A DNA stretch of 64,000 nucleotides from Janthinobacterium lividum (GTDB lineage: Bacteria; Pseudomonadota; Gammaproteobacteria; Burkholderiales; Burkholderiaceae_D). The stretch spans positions 186,001 to 250,000 of the forward strand of contig NZ_CP075583.1 in assembly GCF_023509035.1 (NCBI RefSeq). Direction: 5' to 3'. Below, piece after piece: positions 46,447-55,343 of the stretch. Position numbers and translations under genes: made by a program. The notes beneath the pieces were generated by a model. It had not been told where the DNA came from and did no database searches. It saw only the letters and a program-made list of their open reading frames with translations. Each line of letters opens with the position of its first letter. Positions within the stretch are counted from its first letter, which is position 1.

Positions 46447-47871
46447 ATGAAACTTGCATCGAAACCCGCCGCACTGAAATCGGCCCTGAAACTCTCCTTG
46501 CTGACCACGCTCGTGGCCGCCAGCGTTGCCAGCGCCTACGCCGCCGACGCCAAGAACGTCATCTTCTTCCTCGGCGACGGCATGGGTCCGTCCGTCGTGA
46601 CGGCGTCGCGCATCTACAAATACGGCGAAGACGGCAGCCTGACGATGGACACGCTGGAGCGCACGGCGCGCATCAAGACCTTTTCGAACGATGCCCAAAC
46701 GACGGACAGCGCGCCATCGATGGCTGCCTACATGACCGGCGTCAAGATGAACAATGAAGTCATCTCGATGGCGCAGGACACGATCGCCAAGGAACCCGGC
46801 CGCGACGCCAACGGCAACCTGGGCGTGGACAACTGCCCGGCCGGCGGCAAGAGCGCGCCGACCATCCTGGAACTGGCAAAAGCCAAGGGCAAGGCCGTGG
46901 GCGCCATCACCACCACGGAATTGACGCACGCCACGCCAGCGACGACTTTCTCGCACATCTGCAACCGCAATGCACAATACGCGATCGCCGCGCAAACGGC
47001 GCCAGGCGGCGCGGGCTACAACACAGCCCTCGGCGACGGCGTCGACGTACTGATGGGTGGCGGCCGCAACCACTTCACCCCATGGTCGGCAAGCAACAAG
47101 TATGGCCGCGCCGATGGCCGCAACCTGCTGACGGAATTTGCCGCCAAGGGTTACACCGTGGCCGCGACGAAAGCGGAAATGGCGGCAGCGCCGAGTGGCA
47201 AGAAATTCATCGGCCTGTACAGCACCCGCAGCCACCTGGAATATGAACTGGACCGTACGGCCACGCCACCACTGGGCGAAGGCGCGATCCAGCCTAGCCT
47301 GTCGGAAATGACGCTGAAAGCCATCGACTTGCTGTCGAAAAACGCCAACGGCTACTTCCTGATGGTCGAAGGCGGCCGCATCGACCACGCCCTGCACGGC
47401 ATCAACGCCAAGCGCGCGCTGAGCGATACCATCGCCTTCGACGACGCCATCAAGGCGGCTATCGCCAAGATCAAGGAAACAGATCCTAAGCTGGAAAATA
47501 CCCTGATCGTCGTCACGGCCGACCATGATCACACCCTGGCCTTCAACGGATATGGCAAGCGCGGCAACAATATCCTCGACATCAACCGCGGCTACAAGGA
47601 TAACCAGCCGAGCAAGGATGCCGATGGCAATACCTACACCACCCTGGTGTTCGGCAACGGCCCGAACCGCCCTGCCCTGCGCAGCAACGTCGACAGCGCC
47701 ACGGCCCTGAAAGACAACTACCTGCAAGAAACAGGCGTGCGTCTGGCCAGCGAAACCCACGGCGGCGGCGACGTCAAGCTGCTGGCCACGGGCGCCGGTG
47801 CCAAGACCTTCAAGGGCACCCTGGACAACACCAAGGTGTTTGACTTGCTGAAGGCGGCTTTCGGCTTCTGA
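46447..47871 (+). CDS. Alkaline phosphatase (PhoA superfamily), secreted paralogue
   Basis: The product has 474 residues with a cleaved signal peptide (ASVASAYAADA). It keeps the same motifs as the upstream enzyme: FFLGDGMG, Ser88 in TDSAPSM, GGRIDHALHG, TADHDHTL and ETHGGGDV. The run SAPSMAAYMTGVKMNNEVIS is identical in the two proteins, so they come from a tandem duplication. One is lipid-anchored and the other soluble, which would spread phosphatase activity over two locations. It is likely cotranscribed with the first gene. Confidence 0.92.
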   Translation: MKLASKPAALKSALKLSLLTTLVAASVASAYAADAKNVIFFLGDGMGPSVVTASRIYKYGEDGSLTMDTLERTARIKTFSNDAQTTDSAPSMAAYMTGVKMNNEVISMAQDTIAKEPGRDANGNLGVDNCPAGGKSAPTILELAKAKGKAVGAITTTELTHATPATTFSHICNRNAQYAIAAQTAPGGAGYNTALGDGVDVLMGGGRNHFTPWSASNKYGRADGRNLLTEFAAKGYTVAATKAEMAAAPSGKKFIGLYSTRSHLEYELDRTATPPLGEGAIQPSLSEMTLKAIDLLSKNANGYFLMVEGGRIDHALHGINAKRALSDTIAFDDAIKAAIAKIKETDPKLENTLIVVTADHDHTLAFNGYGKRGNNILDINRGYKDNQPSKDADGNTYTTLVFGNGPNRPALRSNVDSATALKDNYLQETGVRLASETHGGGDVKLLATGAGAKTFKGTLDNTKVFDLLKAAFGF

Positions 47872-47947
47872 TCCACATCAACAAGGTAACCCCACCGGGG
47901 CGGATGGCAGCGTTGCCTTCCGCCCCTCTGCACGTAAAGGCAACACC

Positions 47948-48673
47948 ATGAAATCGTCCCTGATCGCCGTCCTCCTCGCCGCCGGCTTTGCCGCCAGCAC
48001 CCAGGCCGCTCCTGCCACGCCTTCCGCCCCTGTCGACCTGGACTTGGGCATTACCTATTACAGCCGCGTACTGACGCCGGAAGGCGTGACGCGCGAGAGC
48101 CGCTACGAAGAAAAGATGCTGCGCCGCCCCGGCCACGTGTGGGTCGAGCGCGTGCTGGCGCCATCGACGGACGCGCATGCGGGTCACAAGCATGGCGACA
48201 ACACCAAAGTGGCGCTGAAGGCCACGCAGCATGAACACAAGCACTTCAATCCCGTGCTGATTCCCCGCCACGTGATGCTGGAAAAGAACACCGTGCGCGT
48301 GGAATACATCGATGCGCATGACAAGGTGGTGGTGGCGATCCCGAAAGCGGAATACGAAAACGTCAATTTCGACGGCTCCTGGGAAAACAGTTTTTATCTG
48401 CTGGACCCGAAACTGGTGGCCGCCATGCCGCTGTCGAAACAGGCATCGAACGTGACGGGCGCGCGCTGGCGCGAAGTGGAAAAGAATGGCGTGTTCCAGC
48501 GCATCCTGTGGGATGAGCAAAAGCAGATTCCCCTGATCATCGAGAGCGGCGACCGCGCGAATACCTTCTATCGCCGGGTCGACGTCAAGCTGCAGCCCAC
48601 CGTCAGCAAGGCGCAGCCGTGGGCCAACTTGCAGAACTACGCGCAGCGCGAGTATTCCGACTACCTGGACTAA
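47948..48673 (+). CDS. Secreted hypothetical protein of the phosphatase cluster
   Basis: The product has 241 residues with a signal peptide ending AASTQAA. The mature part is hydrophilic, with a His-rich stretch (about 75-103, including DAHAGHKHGD and QHEHKHF) that could bind metal ions. It ends in YSDYLD. I do not recognise a family. It is the third gene after the two phosphatases (76 nt downstream), so it may be part of the same phosphate-starvation response, for instance helping with their zinc or magnesium. That role is a guess. Confidence 0.75.
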   Translation: MKSSLIAVLLAAGFAASTQAAPATPSAPVDLDLGITYYSRVLTPEGVTRESRYEEKMLRRPGHVWVERVLAPSTDAHAGHKHGDNTKVALKATQHEHKHFNPVLIPRHVMLEKNTVRVEYIDAHDKVVVAIPKAEYENVNFDGSWENSFYLLDPKLVAAMPLSKQASNVTGARWREVEKNGVFQRILWDEQKQIPLIIESGDRANTFYRRVDVKLQPTVSKAQPWANLQNYAQREYSDYLD

Positions 48674-48708
48674 GCGCCAGGCTAGCACCAGGCAACATCG
48701 GAACATAA

Positions 48709-48736
48709 AAAAGCCAGGGAGAATCCCTGGCTTTTG
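48709..48736. terminator. Bidirectional terminator between the phosphatase cluster and topB
   Basis: The stem AAAGCCAGGGA/TCCCTGGCTTT with a GAA loop is flanked by A-rich and T-rich sides, so it can end both convergent transcripts. Confidence 0.92.
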
Positions 48737-48752
48737 TCTGGCTGGCGCCGGA

Positions 48753-51419
48753 TTACTCCGCCGCTGCCGCTTTCTTTGCCGGCGCTTTCTTGGCTGCCGG
48801 CTTTTTCACGGCCGCCGCTTTCTTGGCCGGCGCCTTTTTGACGGCTGCCGCTTTCTTGACGGCCGTTTTCTTCGCTGGCGCCGCGCCTTCTTCGCCTTCG
48901 ACCTCGGTCGCTGCCGCTTTGGTCTTGGCACCCGGCTTGGCCTTGCGTTCTTCAAACTCGAAGCTCACCTTGCCATCCTTGCCGCGCACGAGGAAGGCCT
49001 TGAACGGACGGCGGGTACGCTGGGAAACAAAGCCCGGCAGCAGATCCGTCTTGCCATCGTTGAGCAGTTTCGCCATTTGTTCCGGCAAGATTTCCTGCTG
49101 CAAGATGATGCGGCCGCTGCGGAAGTCGCATGTCTTCGGCTTGGCTACGCTGTGTTCGCACACATAGGCCAGGCCCATTTCATACACGCCGGCGTTGCAC
49201 TTGGGGCAAGGTCCCACAGGCGTCTGGCCCGTGAAATCGACGCCTTCGCCATCTTCGCTCTCGTCGTTCTGGCCGAAATCGAATTCCAGCTTGAAGTTCT
49301 TGATCTCTTCATCGCGCACGATGCGCAGGATGGCGGCGAAGGGACGGCCCATCTTCGAACGGAAGCCTTGCAGCGGGCCGATGGTGCGGTCCTTCAGCAA
49401 TTGTTCCACTTCGGCGATTTCGAACTGGCGCGAACCCGGTGTCTTGCTCATCGAAAATTCGCACTTGGTGCAGGCGAAACGACGATAGTTTTCCTTCACT
49501 ACGCCGCTGCAATTCGGGCACGGCGTTTCCAATGTAGCGTAATCGCCGGGAATCGTGTCGTTGTCGTATTCCTTGGCGCGCTTGACGATGATTTGCGTCA
49601 TCTGGGCGATTTCACGCATGAATTCTTCGCGCGAAATCTTGCCTTTTTCCATCTGCGACAGCTTGTATTCCCACTCGCCCGTCAGCTCCGGCGCCGTCAA
49701 TTCATTGACGCCCAGGCCCTTGAGCAAAGTCATCAGCTGCGACGCCTTGGCCGTTGGAATCAGTTCGCGGCCTTCGCGGATCAGGTAGCGTTCCGTCAGC
49801 AAGCCCTCGATGGTGGCGGCGCGCGTCGCTGGCGTGCCCAGACCCTTGCCGGCCATCGCATCGCGCAGTTCGTCGTCGTCGATCAGCTTGCCAGCGCCTT
49901 CCATGGCCGACAGCAAGGTTGCCTCCGTGAAGCGCGCAGGCGGCTTGGTGACCAGGCCGTTGGCGTTGACGCTTTCCGTCTGTACTTTCTCGCCCTTGGC
50001 GACTGGCACCAGGTTGCCGTTGCCATTGCTTTCCTTGTCGGCGTCCGTCGACGCTTCCTTGCCGTAGATGGCCAGCCAGCCCGGATTGGTCATGACCTTG
50101 CCTTCAGTCTTGAACTGATGGCCGGACACTTCCGTGTAGCGCGTGGTGACCTGGAATTCCGCAGGCGGGAAGAACACAGCCATGAAACGGCGCGTGACCA
50201 GGTCATACAATTTTTGTTCCGGCTCGGACAAATTCTTTGGCGCGATCGTCGTCGGGATGATCGCGAAGTGATCCGAGATCTTGGTGTTGTCGAAGATGCG
50301 CTTGTTCGGCTTGACCCAGCCCTTGTCGATGATTTGCTTGGCGAACTGGTGGTAGTTGCTGTTTTCCTTGACCGTTTCCAGCGCCTGCAGCACGGTCGGC
50401 ATGTAGTCTTCCGGCAGGTGGCGCGAATCGGTACGCGGATACGTCAGCACCTTGTGCTTTTCATACAGCGCCTGGGCCAGGCCCAGGGTATTCTTGGCCG
50501 AAAAGCCGAAACGCGAGTTCGCTTCGCGCTGCAAGCTGGTCAGGTCGAACAGGCCCGGCGCCATCGAGGTGGTCGGTTTCGATTCTTCCGTGACGATGCC
50601 TTGGCGGCCGCGGCAAGCGGTGGCGATCGAGTCGGCAGCCGTCTTGCTCCACAGGCGCTCGGCGCGCTTCTCGGGGTCATTCTCGTCCTTCTTGAACTTC
50701 GTGTCGAGCCAGCGGCCTTCATAGATGCCGGCCGCACAGACGAATTCGGCGCGCACTTCCCAGAAGTCGCGCGGCACGAATTTTTTGATCTTGTCTTCGC
50801 GTTCGACCACGATGGACAGGGTTGGCGTCTGCACGCGGCCCACGGTAGTCAGGTAGAAGCCGCCTTCTTTCGAATTAAACGCCGTCATGGCGCGCGTGCC
50901 ATTGATACCGATCAACCAATCGGCTTCCGAACGGCAGCGGGCCGCGTCCGCCAGCGGCAGCATTTCTTCGTCGCTGCGCAGATGCGTGAAACCGTCGCGG
51001 ATGGCGCCCGGCGTCATCGACTGCAGCCACAGGCGTTTGACCGGTTGCTTGGCTTTTGCGTTTTGCGCGATCAGGCGGAAAATCAGCTCGCCTTCGCGCC
51101 CCGCATCGCATGCGTTGATGAGGGTGGTGACGTCTTTGCGTTTGATCAGCTTGTTTAATACTTTGAGGCGCGCTTCCGTCTTGGCGATCGGGTTCAGCGC
51201 GAAATACGGTGGAATCATCGGCAAGTGCGCGAAACTCCATTTGCCGCGCTTCACGTCGAATTCTTCCGGTACGGCGATCTCCAGCAAGTGGCCGACCGCC
51301 GACGACAGGACGTATTCCTCCGATTCAAAGTACTCATCGTGCTTGGTGAAGCCGCCAAGCGTCTTCGCGATATCGTTCGCGACAGAAGGCTTCTCGGCGA
51401 TGATGAGGGTTTTTGTCAT
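48753..51419 (-). CDS. topB: DNA topoisomerase III with a histone-H1-like tail
   Basis: The product has 888 residues. It is a type IA topoisomerase that decatenates single-strand-linked DNA. The Toprim domain begins MTKTLIIAEKPSVANDIAKTLGG with NACDAGREGELIF. The active Tyr327 is in LTYPRTDSRHLPEDY. Two C-terminal Cys-rich zinc elements follow (CPNCSG...CTKC, CPKCNAG...C). The last 50 residues are almost only Ala, Lys and Pro (KKAPAKKAAAVKKPAAKK), like bacterial histone H1 tails, and would add unspecific DNA binding. E. coli TopB is 653 residues, so this form is clearly longer. Confidence 0.95.
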   Translation of the reverse strand: MTKTLIIAEKPSVANDIAKTLGGFTKHDEYFESEEYVLSSAVGHLLEIAVPEEFDVKRGKWSFAHLPMIPPYFALNPIAKTEARLKVLNKLIKRKDVTTLINACDAGREGELIFRLIAQNAKAKQPVKRLWLQSMTPGAIRDGFTHLRSDEEMLPLADAARCRSEADWLIGINGTRAMTAFNSKEGGFYLTTVGRVQTPTLSIVVEREDKIKKFVPRDFWEVRAEFVCAAGIYEGRWLDTKFKKDENDPEKRAERLWSKTAADSIATACRGRQGIVTEESKPTTSMAPGLFDLTSLQREANSRFGFSAKNTLGLAQALYEKHKVLTYPRTDSRHLPEDYMPTVLQALETVKENSNYHQFAKQIIDKGWVKPNKRIFDNTKISDHFAIIPTTIAPKNLSEPEQKLYDLVTRRFMAVFFPPAEFQVTTRYTEVSGHQFKTEGKVMTNPGWLAIYGKEASTDADKESNGNGNLVPVAKGEKVQTESVNANGLVTKPPARFTEATLLSAMEGAGKLIDDDELRDAMAGKGLGTPATRAATIEGLLTERYLIREGRELIPTAKASQLMTLLKGLGVNELTAPELTGEWEYKLSQMEKGKISREEFMREIAQMTQIIVKRAKEYDNDTIPGDYATLETPCPNCSGVVKENYRRFACTKCEFSMSKTPGSRQFEIAEVEQLLKDRTIGPLQGFRSKMGRPFAAILRIVRDEEIKNFKLEFDFGQNDESEDGEGVDFTGQTPVGPCPKCNAGVYEMGLAYVCEHSVAKPKTCDFRSGRIILQQEILPEQMAKLLNDGKTDLLPGFVSQRTRRPFKAFLVRGKDGKVSFEFEERKAKPGAKTKAAATEVEGEEGAAPAKKTAVKKAAAVKKAPAKKAAAVKKPAAKKAPAKKAAAAE

Positions 51420-51692
51420 ATTTTTTAGTCTCGAAAAATGCTCTAGGATAGTTTCAGCATGCGCATCATACAGTGCATTGCCAGGCGCCGACGCTTTTGT
51501 CTGCGCAAGGCCTTGTGACTTGTGGTCTTGTCAAGCGGCCAATGATAAGCGCCTATTGAAGAATTCGGCAAGTTATCTGCAAGCAAGAATGCGCAGGCGC
51601 AAACACAATGGGCTGGCGGGCGTGGTGCCGCAGCATATAGTAAGGGAGATGGCGCGGCAGCGGCGCCAGGTGCGGCCAGGGGCGTTTATAGA

Positions 51693-52157
51693 CTAGTGCA
51701 ACAGGCGCGGCGGGAGATCTTCGTCGTCAACGAACAGGTCGTCAAACATCAGGGCGTCCGGTTCCTTGCCCTGGCTCCACAGCAGCATCAGCACGATGAC
51801 TTTCAGCTTGCCCAGCGAGACAGGCGCCTCGTCGAGCGCCAGCGCCCGTTCGATGACGATTTCGCGCTGCAGCGGCGAGAGCACCTTGGCGCTTTCCAGG
51901 AACTGGATGAAGCCAATGGCGGCCGTGCCCAGCACGTCGCCTTCCTGCTGCACATAGAAACGCGTACCCGTGGAACTGGCCGTCAGGGTTTGCTCGACGC
52001 CGGCCATGGCGTTCAAGTCCGTCAGCCAGACGAGCGCCTCGGAAATCTCCACGTCGTCGAAACCGACGGCCGACAGTTTGCGCGCCAGGACTGCCGGCTC
52101 GGGGCAGGCGTCGGGGCGATAGTAAGTCTCGTAGAGGTACACCAGGATATCGAACAT
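51693..52157 (-). CDS. smg: Smg family protein (DUF494)
   Basis: The product has 154 residues. It starts with the family signature [15 protein letters not shown] and ends [14 protein letters not shown]. It is a small helical cytosolic protein whose role is not settled. The gene is next to dprA, as in many beta- and gammaproteobacteria (smg-dprA-def-fmt region). A 94-nt gap separates it from dprA upstream. Confidence 0.92.
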   Translation of the reverse strand: MFDILVYLYETYYRPDACPEPAVLARKLSAVGFDDVEISEALVWLTDLNAMAGVEQTLTASSTGTRFYVQQEGDVLGTAAIGFIQFLESAKVLSPLQREIVIERALALDEAPVSLGKLKVIVLMLLWSQGKEPDALMFDDLFVDDEDLPPRLLH

Positions 52158-52251
52158 GACTCTACTCTATCAGCTAAGGTCGCTGCGACACAAGGGTGCG
52201 CACGGACAAAGCGCCCCCGTGCGGCAAGGCCGCCACACAAGTGACAAGCTG

Positions 52252-53355
52252 TCATTTACAGCGTTGAAACAGTCCTCCCGGCAAGCGTTCGACCCTGCCT
52301 GCCAGCTCCAGCGCCAGCAATTCCCCCATCAGCGCGCCCATGGCCACACCGCTGCGCGCGGCCAGGGTATCAGCATCGAGGGGATCGTGGCCCAGCGCGG
52401 CCAGCAGCGGCGTCTCGTCTTCCACCGCTGGCGGCGCCGTGGGGACGTCGCCCAGCCACTGCAGCTCTTGCAGCACGTCATCGGCCGACTCGACCAGCTT
52501 GGCGCCCTGCTTGATGAGCGCATGGCAGCCCTTGGCCAGGGTGGCATGGATGGAGCCGGGCAAGGCATACACATCGCGCCCCTGCTCGCCGGCCAGGCGC
52601 GCCGTGATCAGGGAGCCCGATTGCGCGGCCGCCTCGATCACCAGCACGCCGCGCGCCAAGCCGCTGATCAGGCGATTGCGGCGCGGAAAGTTAGCTGGCA
52701 TGGCCGGCAAGCCCAGCGCATACTCGCTGACGATGCAGCCCTGTTCAGCGATTCTTTGCGCCAGATCAAGGTTACGTCGTGGATACACCAAATCGGCGCC
52801 CGTGCCGATCACGGCCACGGTGGCGCCCGCGCCGCGCAAGCCGCCCTCGTGCGCGTGCGTATCGATGCCCAGCGCCAGCCCGGAAATGATGCTCAAGCCT
52901 GCCGCGCTGAGGGCCTGTGCAAAGGCGGCCGCATTCTGCATGCCTTGCGTGCTGGCATTGCGGCTGCCGATGATGGCCACGCCAGGACGCGACAGCAGTT
53001 CCGCCCGCCCCCGTATATATAACAACAGCGGCGGATCGGCGATTTCCAGCAGCAGGGGCGGATATCCGGCATCGGCCAGGGTCAGCACGGCATTGCCGGG
53101 CCGCTGCAGCCACTGCAGGGTGAGCTCGAGCTGGCTGTTGGCCACCGGCTTTGGCGGCTGCACGATGGCGCGCGCCACGCTGGCCGGCACCACTTCGCGC
53201 AAGGCCTCGAACGGAGCGGCGAAGACCTGGGGCGGCAAGCCGAAGCGGGCCAGCAAGGCGCGCGCCGCCACAGGCCCCACGCCGGGCAGATGCTGCAGGC
53301 GCAGCCAGCCCGCCAATTCCGTGGCCGCGTCTGCCGTCGTTGCATGTGCATGCAT
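52252..53355 (-). CDS. dprA: DNA-processing protein DprA
   Basis: The product has 367 residues. It loads RecA on incoming single-stranded DNA during natural transformation. An N-terminal HhH/SAM-like part (LQHLPGVGPVAARALLARFGL) leads to the Rossmann-type DprA core with AIIGSRNASTQGMQNAAAFAQ, SGLALGIDTHAHEGGL, VYPRRNLDLAQRI and FPRRNRLISGLARGVLVIEA. A C-terminal winged-helix part ends in FQRCK. The ATG at 53355 has TGAGG upstream; longer upstream starts lack family similarity. It diverges from def. Confidence 0.95.
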   Translation of the reverse strand: MHAHATTADAATELAGWLRLQHLPGVGPVAARALLARFGLPPQVFAAPFEALREVVPASVARAIVQPPKPVANSQLELTLQWLQRPGNAVLTLADAGYPPLLLEIADPPLLLYIRGRAELLSRPGVAIIGSRNASTQGMQNAAAFAQALSAAGLSIISGLALGIDTHAHEGGLRGAGATVAVIGTGADLVYPRRNLDLAQRIAEQGCIVSEYALGLPAMPANFPRRNRLISGLARGVLVIEAAAQSGSLITARLAGEQGRDVYALPGSIHATLAKGCHALIKQGAKLVESADDVLQELQWLGDVPTAPPAVEDETPLLAALGHDPLDADTLAARSGVAMGALMGELLALELAGRVERLPGGLFQRCK

Positions 53356-53659
53356 GACAACCTCACTGTGTACTGTGCTATCCCATGCTAGCGCCATGGC
53401 GCGCACGCGATACCGACGCGCGCAAGGATGCGTGCAATGGCCGTGCAAAACGGCCCGCCGCCCACAGGGCCATGGGCGTCTGTGATAAAATTTCCCTTTG
53501 CAGCAAACGAATAGCGCACTGGCAAACGCATCTGCCGCGCCGTTGTGCCACACGCGCCCAACCGTAGCGTACTCAAATAAAATAGCCCTGCCATCGTTCG
53601 CATGGCCCAGGCATGAATAATCCGGCGCACCGGCGCCCACCTTAACCAGTCGAATCCGT
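53356..53659. other. Divergent dprA/def intergenic region
   Basis: About 300 nt that must hold the promoters of dprA (left) and def (right). No convincing gene or strong hairpin is seen. I could not single out a clear -35/-10 pair. Confidence 0.5.
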
Positions 53660-54202
53660 ATGTCCATATTAAATATCCTGCGTTACCCCGATCCTCGCCT
53701 GCACACGATCGCCAAGCCCGTCACCGAATTTGACGCGCGCCTGCAAACCCTGATCGACGACATGGCCGAAACCATGTACGACGCCCCGGGCGTCGGCTTG
53801 GCCGCGTCGCAAGTGGACGAGCATATCCAGATGATGGTGATCGACATCACCGAAGAAAAAAACCAGCTGCAAGTGTTCATCAACCCGGAAATCACCTGGG
53901 CCAGCGAAGAAAAGCAGGTCTACGACGAAGGCTGTTTGTCCGTGCCTGGCGTCTACGATGGCGTCGAGCGTCCGGCCCGCATCAAGGTGCGCGCCATGGA
54001 CCGCCACGGCAAGCAGTTCGAACTGGAAGCCGATGGCTTGCTGGCCGTCTGCATCCAGCATGAGATGGATCATCTGCTGGGCAAGGTATTCGTCGAATAC
54101 CTGTCGCCGCTCAAGCGCAACCGCATCAAGACCAAGATGATCAAGGAAATCCGTGGTCTCGAGCGCGAAGCGAGCCTGCGCGCACAGAACCGTCGCTTCT
54201 AA
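53660..54202 (+). CDS. def: Peptide deformylase
   Basis: The product has 180 residues. It removes the formyl group from new proteins. The three metal-site motifs are all intact: [16 protein letters not shown] and QHEMDHL. It starts [18 protein letters not shown]. The fmt gene for the matching formyltransferase follows after 96 nt, the usual pairing. Confidence 0.98.
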   Translation: MSILNILRYPDPRLHTIAKPVTEFDARLQTLIDDMAETMYDAPGVGLAASQVDEHIQMMVIDITEEKNQLQVFINPEITWASEEKQVYDEGCLSVPGVYDGVERPARIKVRAMDRHGKQFELEADGLLAVCIQHEMDHLLGKVFVEYLSPLKRNRIKTKMIKEIRGLEREASLRAQNRRF

Positions 54203-54298
54203 GCCACTGCTGATAGACTAAGCGCCAACAGTAGTCGTCACACCACGCCAGCCTGGCGCCTCCGGCGCAGGCCTGCACACCTCACGTCAAGGAACCAT

Positions 54299-55255
54299 AT
54301 GAAAGTGATCTTCGCAGGCACGCCTGAATTTGCCGCCACGGCCCTGAAAGACTTGCACGAAGCGGGTTTTGAGATTCCGCTGGTGCTGACCCAGCCTGAC
54401 CGCCCTGCCGGACGCGGCATGCAATTGCACGCCTCGGCCGTCAAGCAGTATGCGCAGCAGCATGGCATCGACGTGCTGCAACCGCTGTCCTTGCGCATGG
54501 ACAGCAAGGACCCGCAGCGGGCCGCCGAGGCGAAGGCGGCCCACGAGCGCCTGCTGGCCACGGATTACGACGTGATGGTGGTGGCGGCCTACGGCTTGAT
54601 CTTGCCGCGCAGCACGCTCGACATCAAACCCTGCATCAATATCCATGGTTCCCTGCTGCCGCGCTGGCGCGGTGCGGCACCGATTCACCGCGCCATCGAG
54701 GCCGGCGACGATGAAACGGGCGTGACCATCATGCAGATGGAAGAAGGCCTCGATACGGGCCCCATGCTGGCCATCGAGCGCACGCCCATCGAAGCGGGCG
54801 ACTCCACCGCCACCCTGCACGACAAGCTGGCCACCCTGGGCGGCAAGATGATCGTCGAGACTCTGCGCAAGATGCAGCAGCAAGCGCTCGAAGCCGTGCC
54901 GCAGCCGGAAGCGGGCGTGACCTACGCGGCAAAGATCGCCAAGGACGAGGCGGCGCTTGATTTCAGCCAGCCTGCGCTGGAACTGGGCCTGAAAATCCGC
55001 GCCTTCAATCCGTTTCCCGGCGCCTGCGGCCAGGTTGATGGCACCACCATCAAGATCTGGGCCGCCGACGTGATCGAAGCGGACAGCAAGGAAGCGCCGG
55101 GCCAGGTGCTGGCGGCCGACGCCCAGCACGGCATCGTCGTGGCCTGCGGCAATGGTTCCCTGCGTCTGACGGAACTACAAAAACCAGGCGGCAAGCGCCT
55201 GCCTGCAGCCGAGTTCATCAAGGGCTTCCCCCTCGAAGGCAAGCGCTTCGCCTAA
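54299..55255 (+). CDS. fmt: Methionyl-tRNA formyltransferase
   Basis: The product has 318 residues. It formylates initiator Met-tRNA. Conserved pieces are [16 protein letters not shown], the tetrahydrofolate/catalytic [21 protein letters not shown], and DTGPMLAI; the C-terminal domain is present ([18 protein letters not shown]). It is the partner of def. Many genomes continue with rsmB, but here a terminator follows directly. Confidence 0.98.
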   Translation: MKVIFAGTPEFAATALKDLHEAGFEIPLVLTQPDRPAGRGMQLHASAVKQYAQQHGIDVLQPLSLRMDSKDPQRAAEAKAAHERLLATDYDVMVVAAYGLILPRSTLDIKPCINIHGSLLPRWRGAAPIHRAIEAGDDETGVTIMQMEEGLDTGPMLAIERTPIEAGDSTATLHDKLATLGGKMIVETLRKMQQQALEAVPQPEAGVTYAAKIAKDEAALDFSQPALELGLKIRAFNPFPGACGQVDGTTIKIWAADVIEADSKEAPGQVLAADAQHGIVVACGNGSLRLTELQKPGGKRLPAAEFIKGFPLEGKRFA

Positions 55256-55293
55256 GCTCACTGGATCGCAGCACGCCGTCATCTCGACGGCCA

Positions 55294-55325
55294 TAAAAAA
55301 AGGGCTTGCCGCGGCAAGCCCTTTT
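55294..55325. terminator. Bidirectional terminator between fmt and the metalloprotease gene
   Basis: The stem AAAGGGCTTGCC/GGCAAGCCCTTT with a tiny loop has A7 before and T5 after, so it can end both convergent transcripts. Confidence 0.93.
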
Positions 55326-55343
55326 TGCATCCGGTCCGCTGGT

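Noticed and set aside
49077..51158. A 693-codon plus-strand frame opposite topB
   Set aside because: Antisense shadow; the Toprim, Tyr327 and zinc motifs on the minus strand are decisive.
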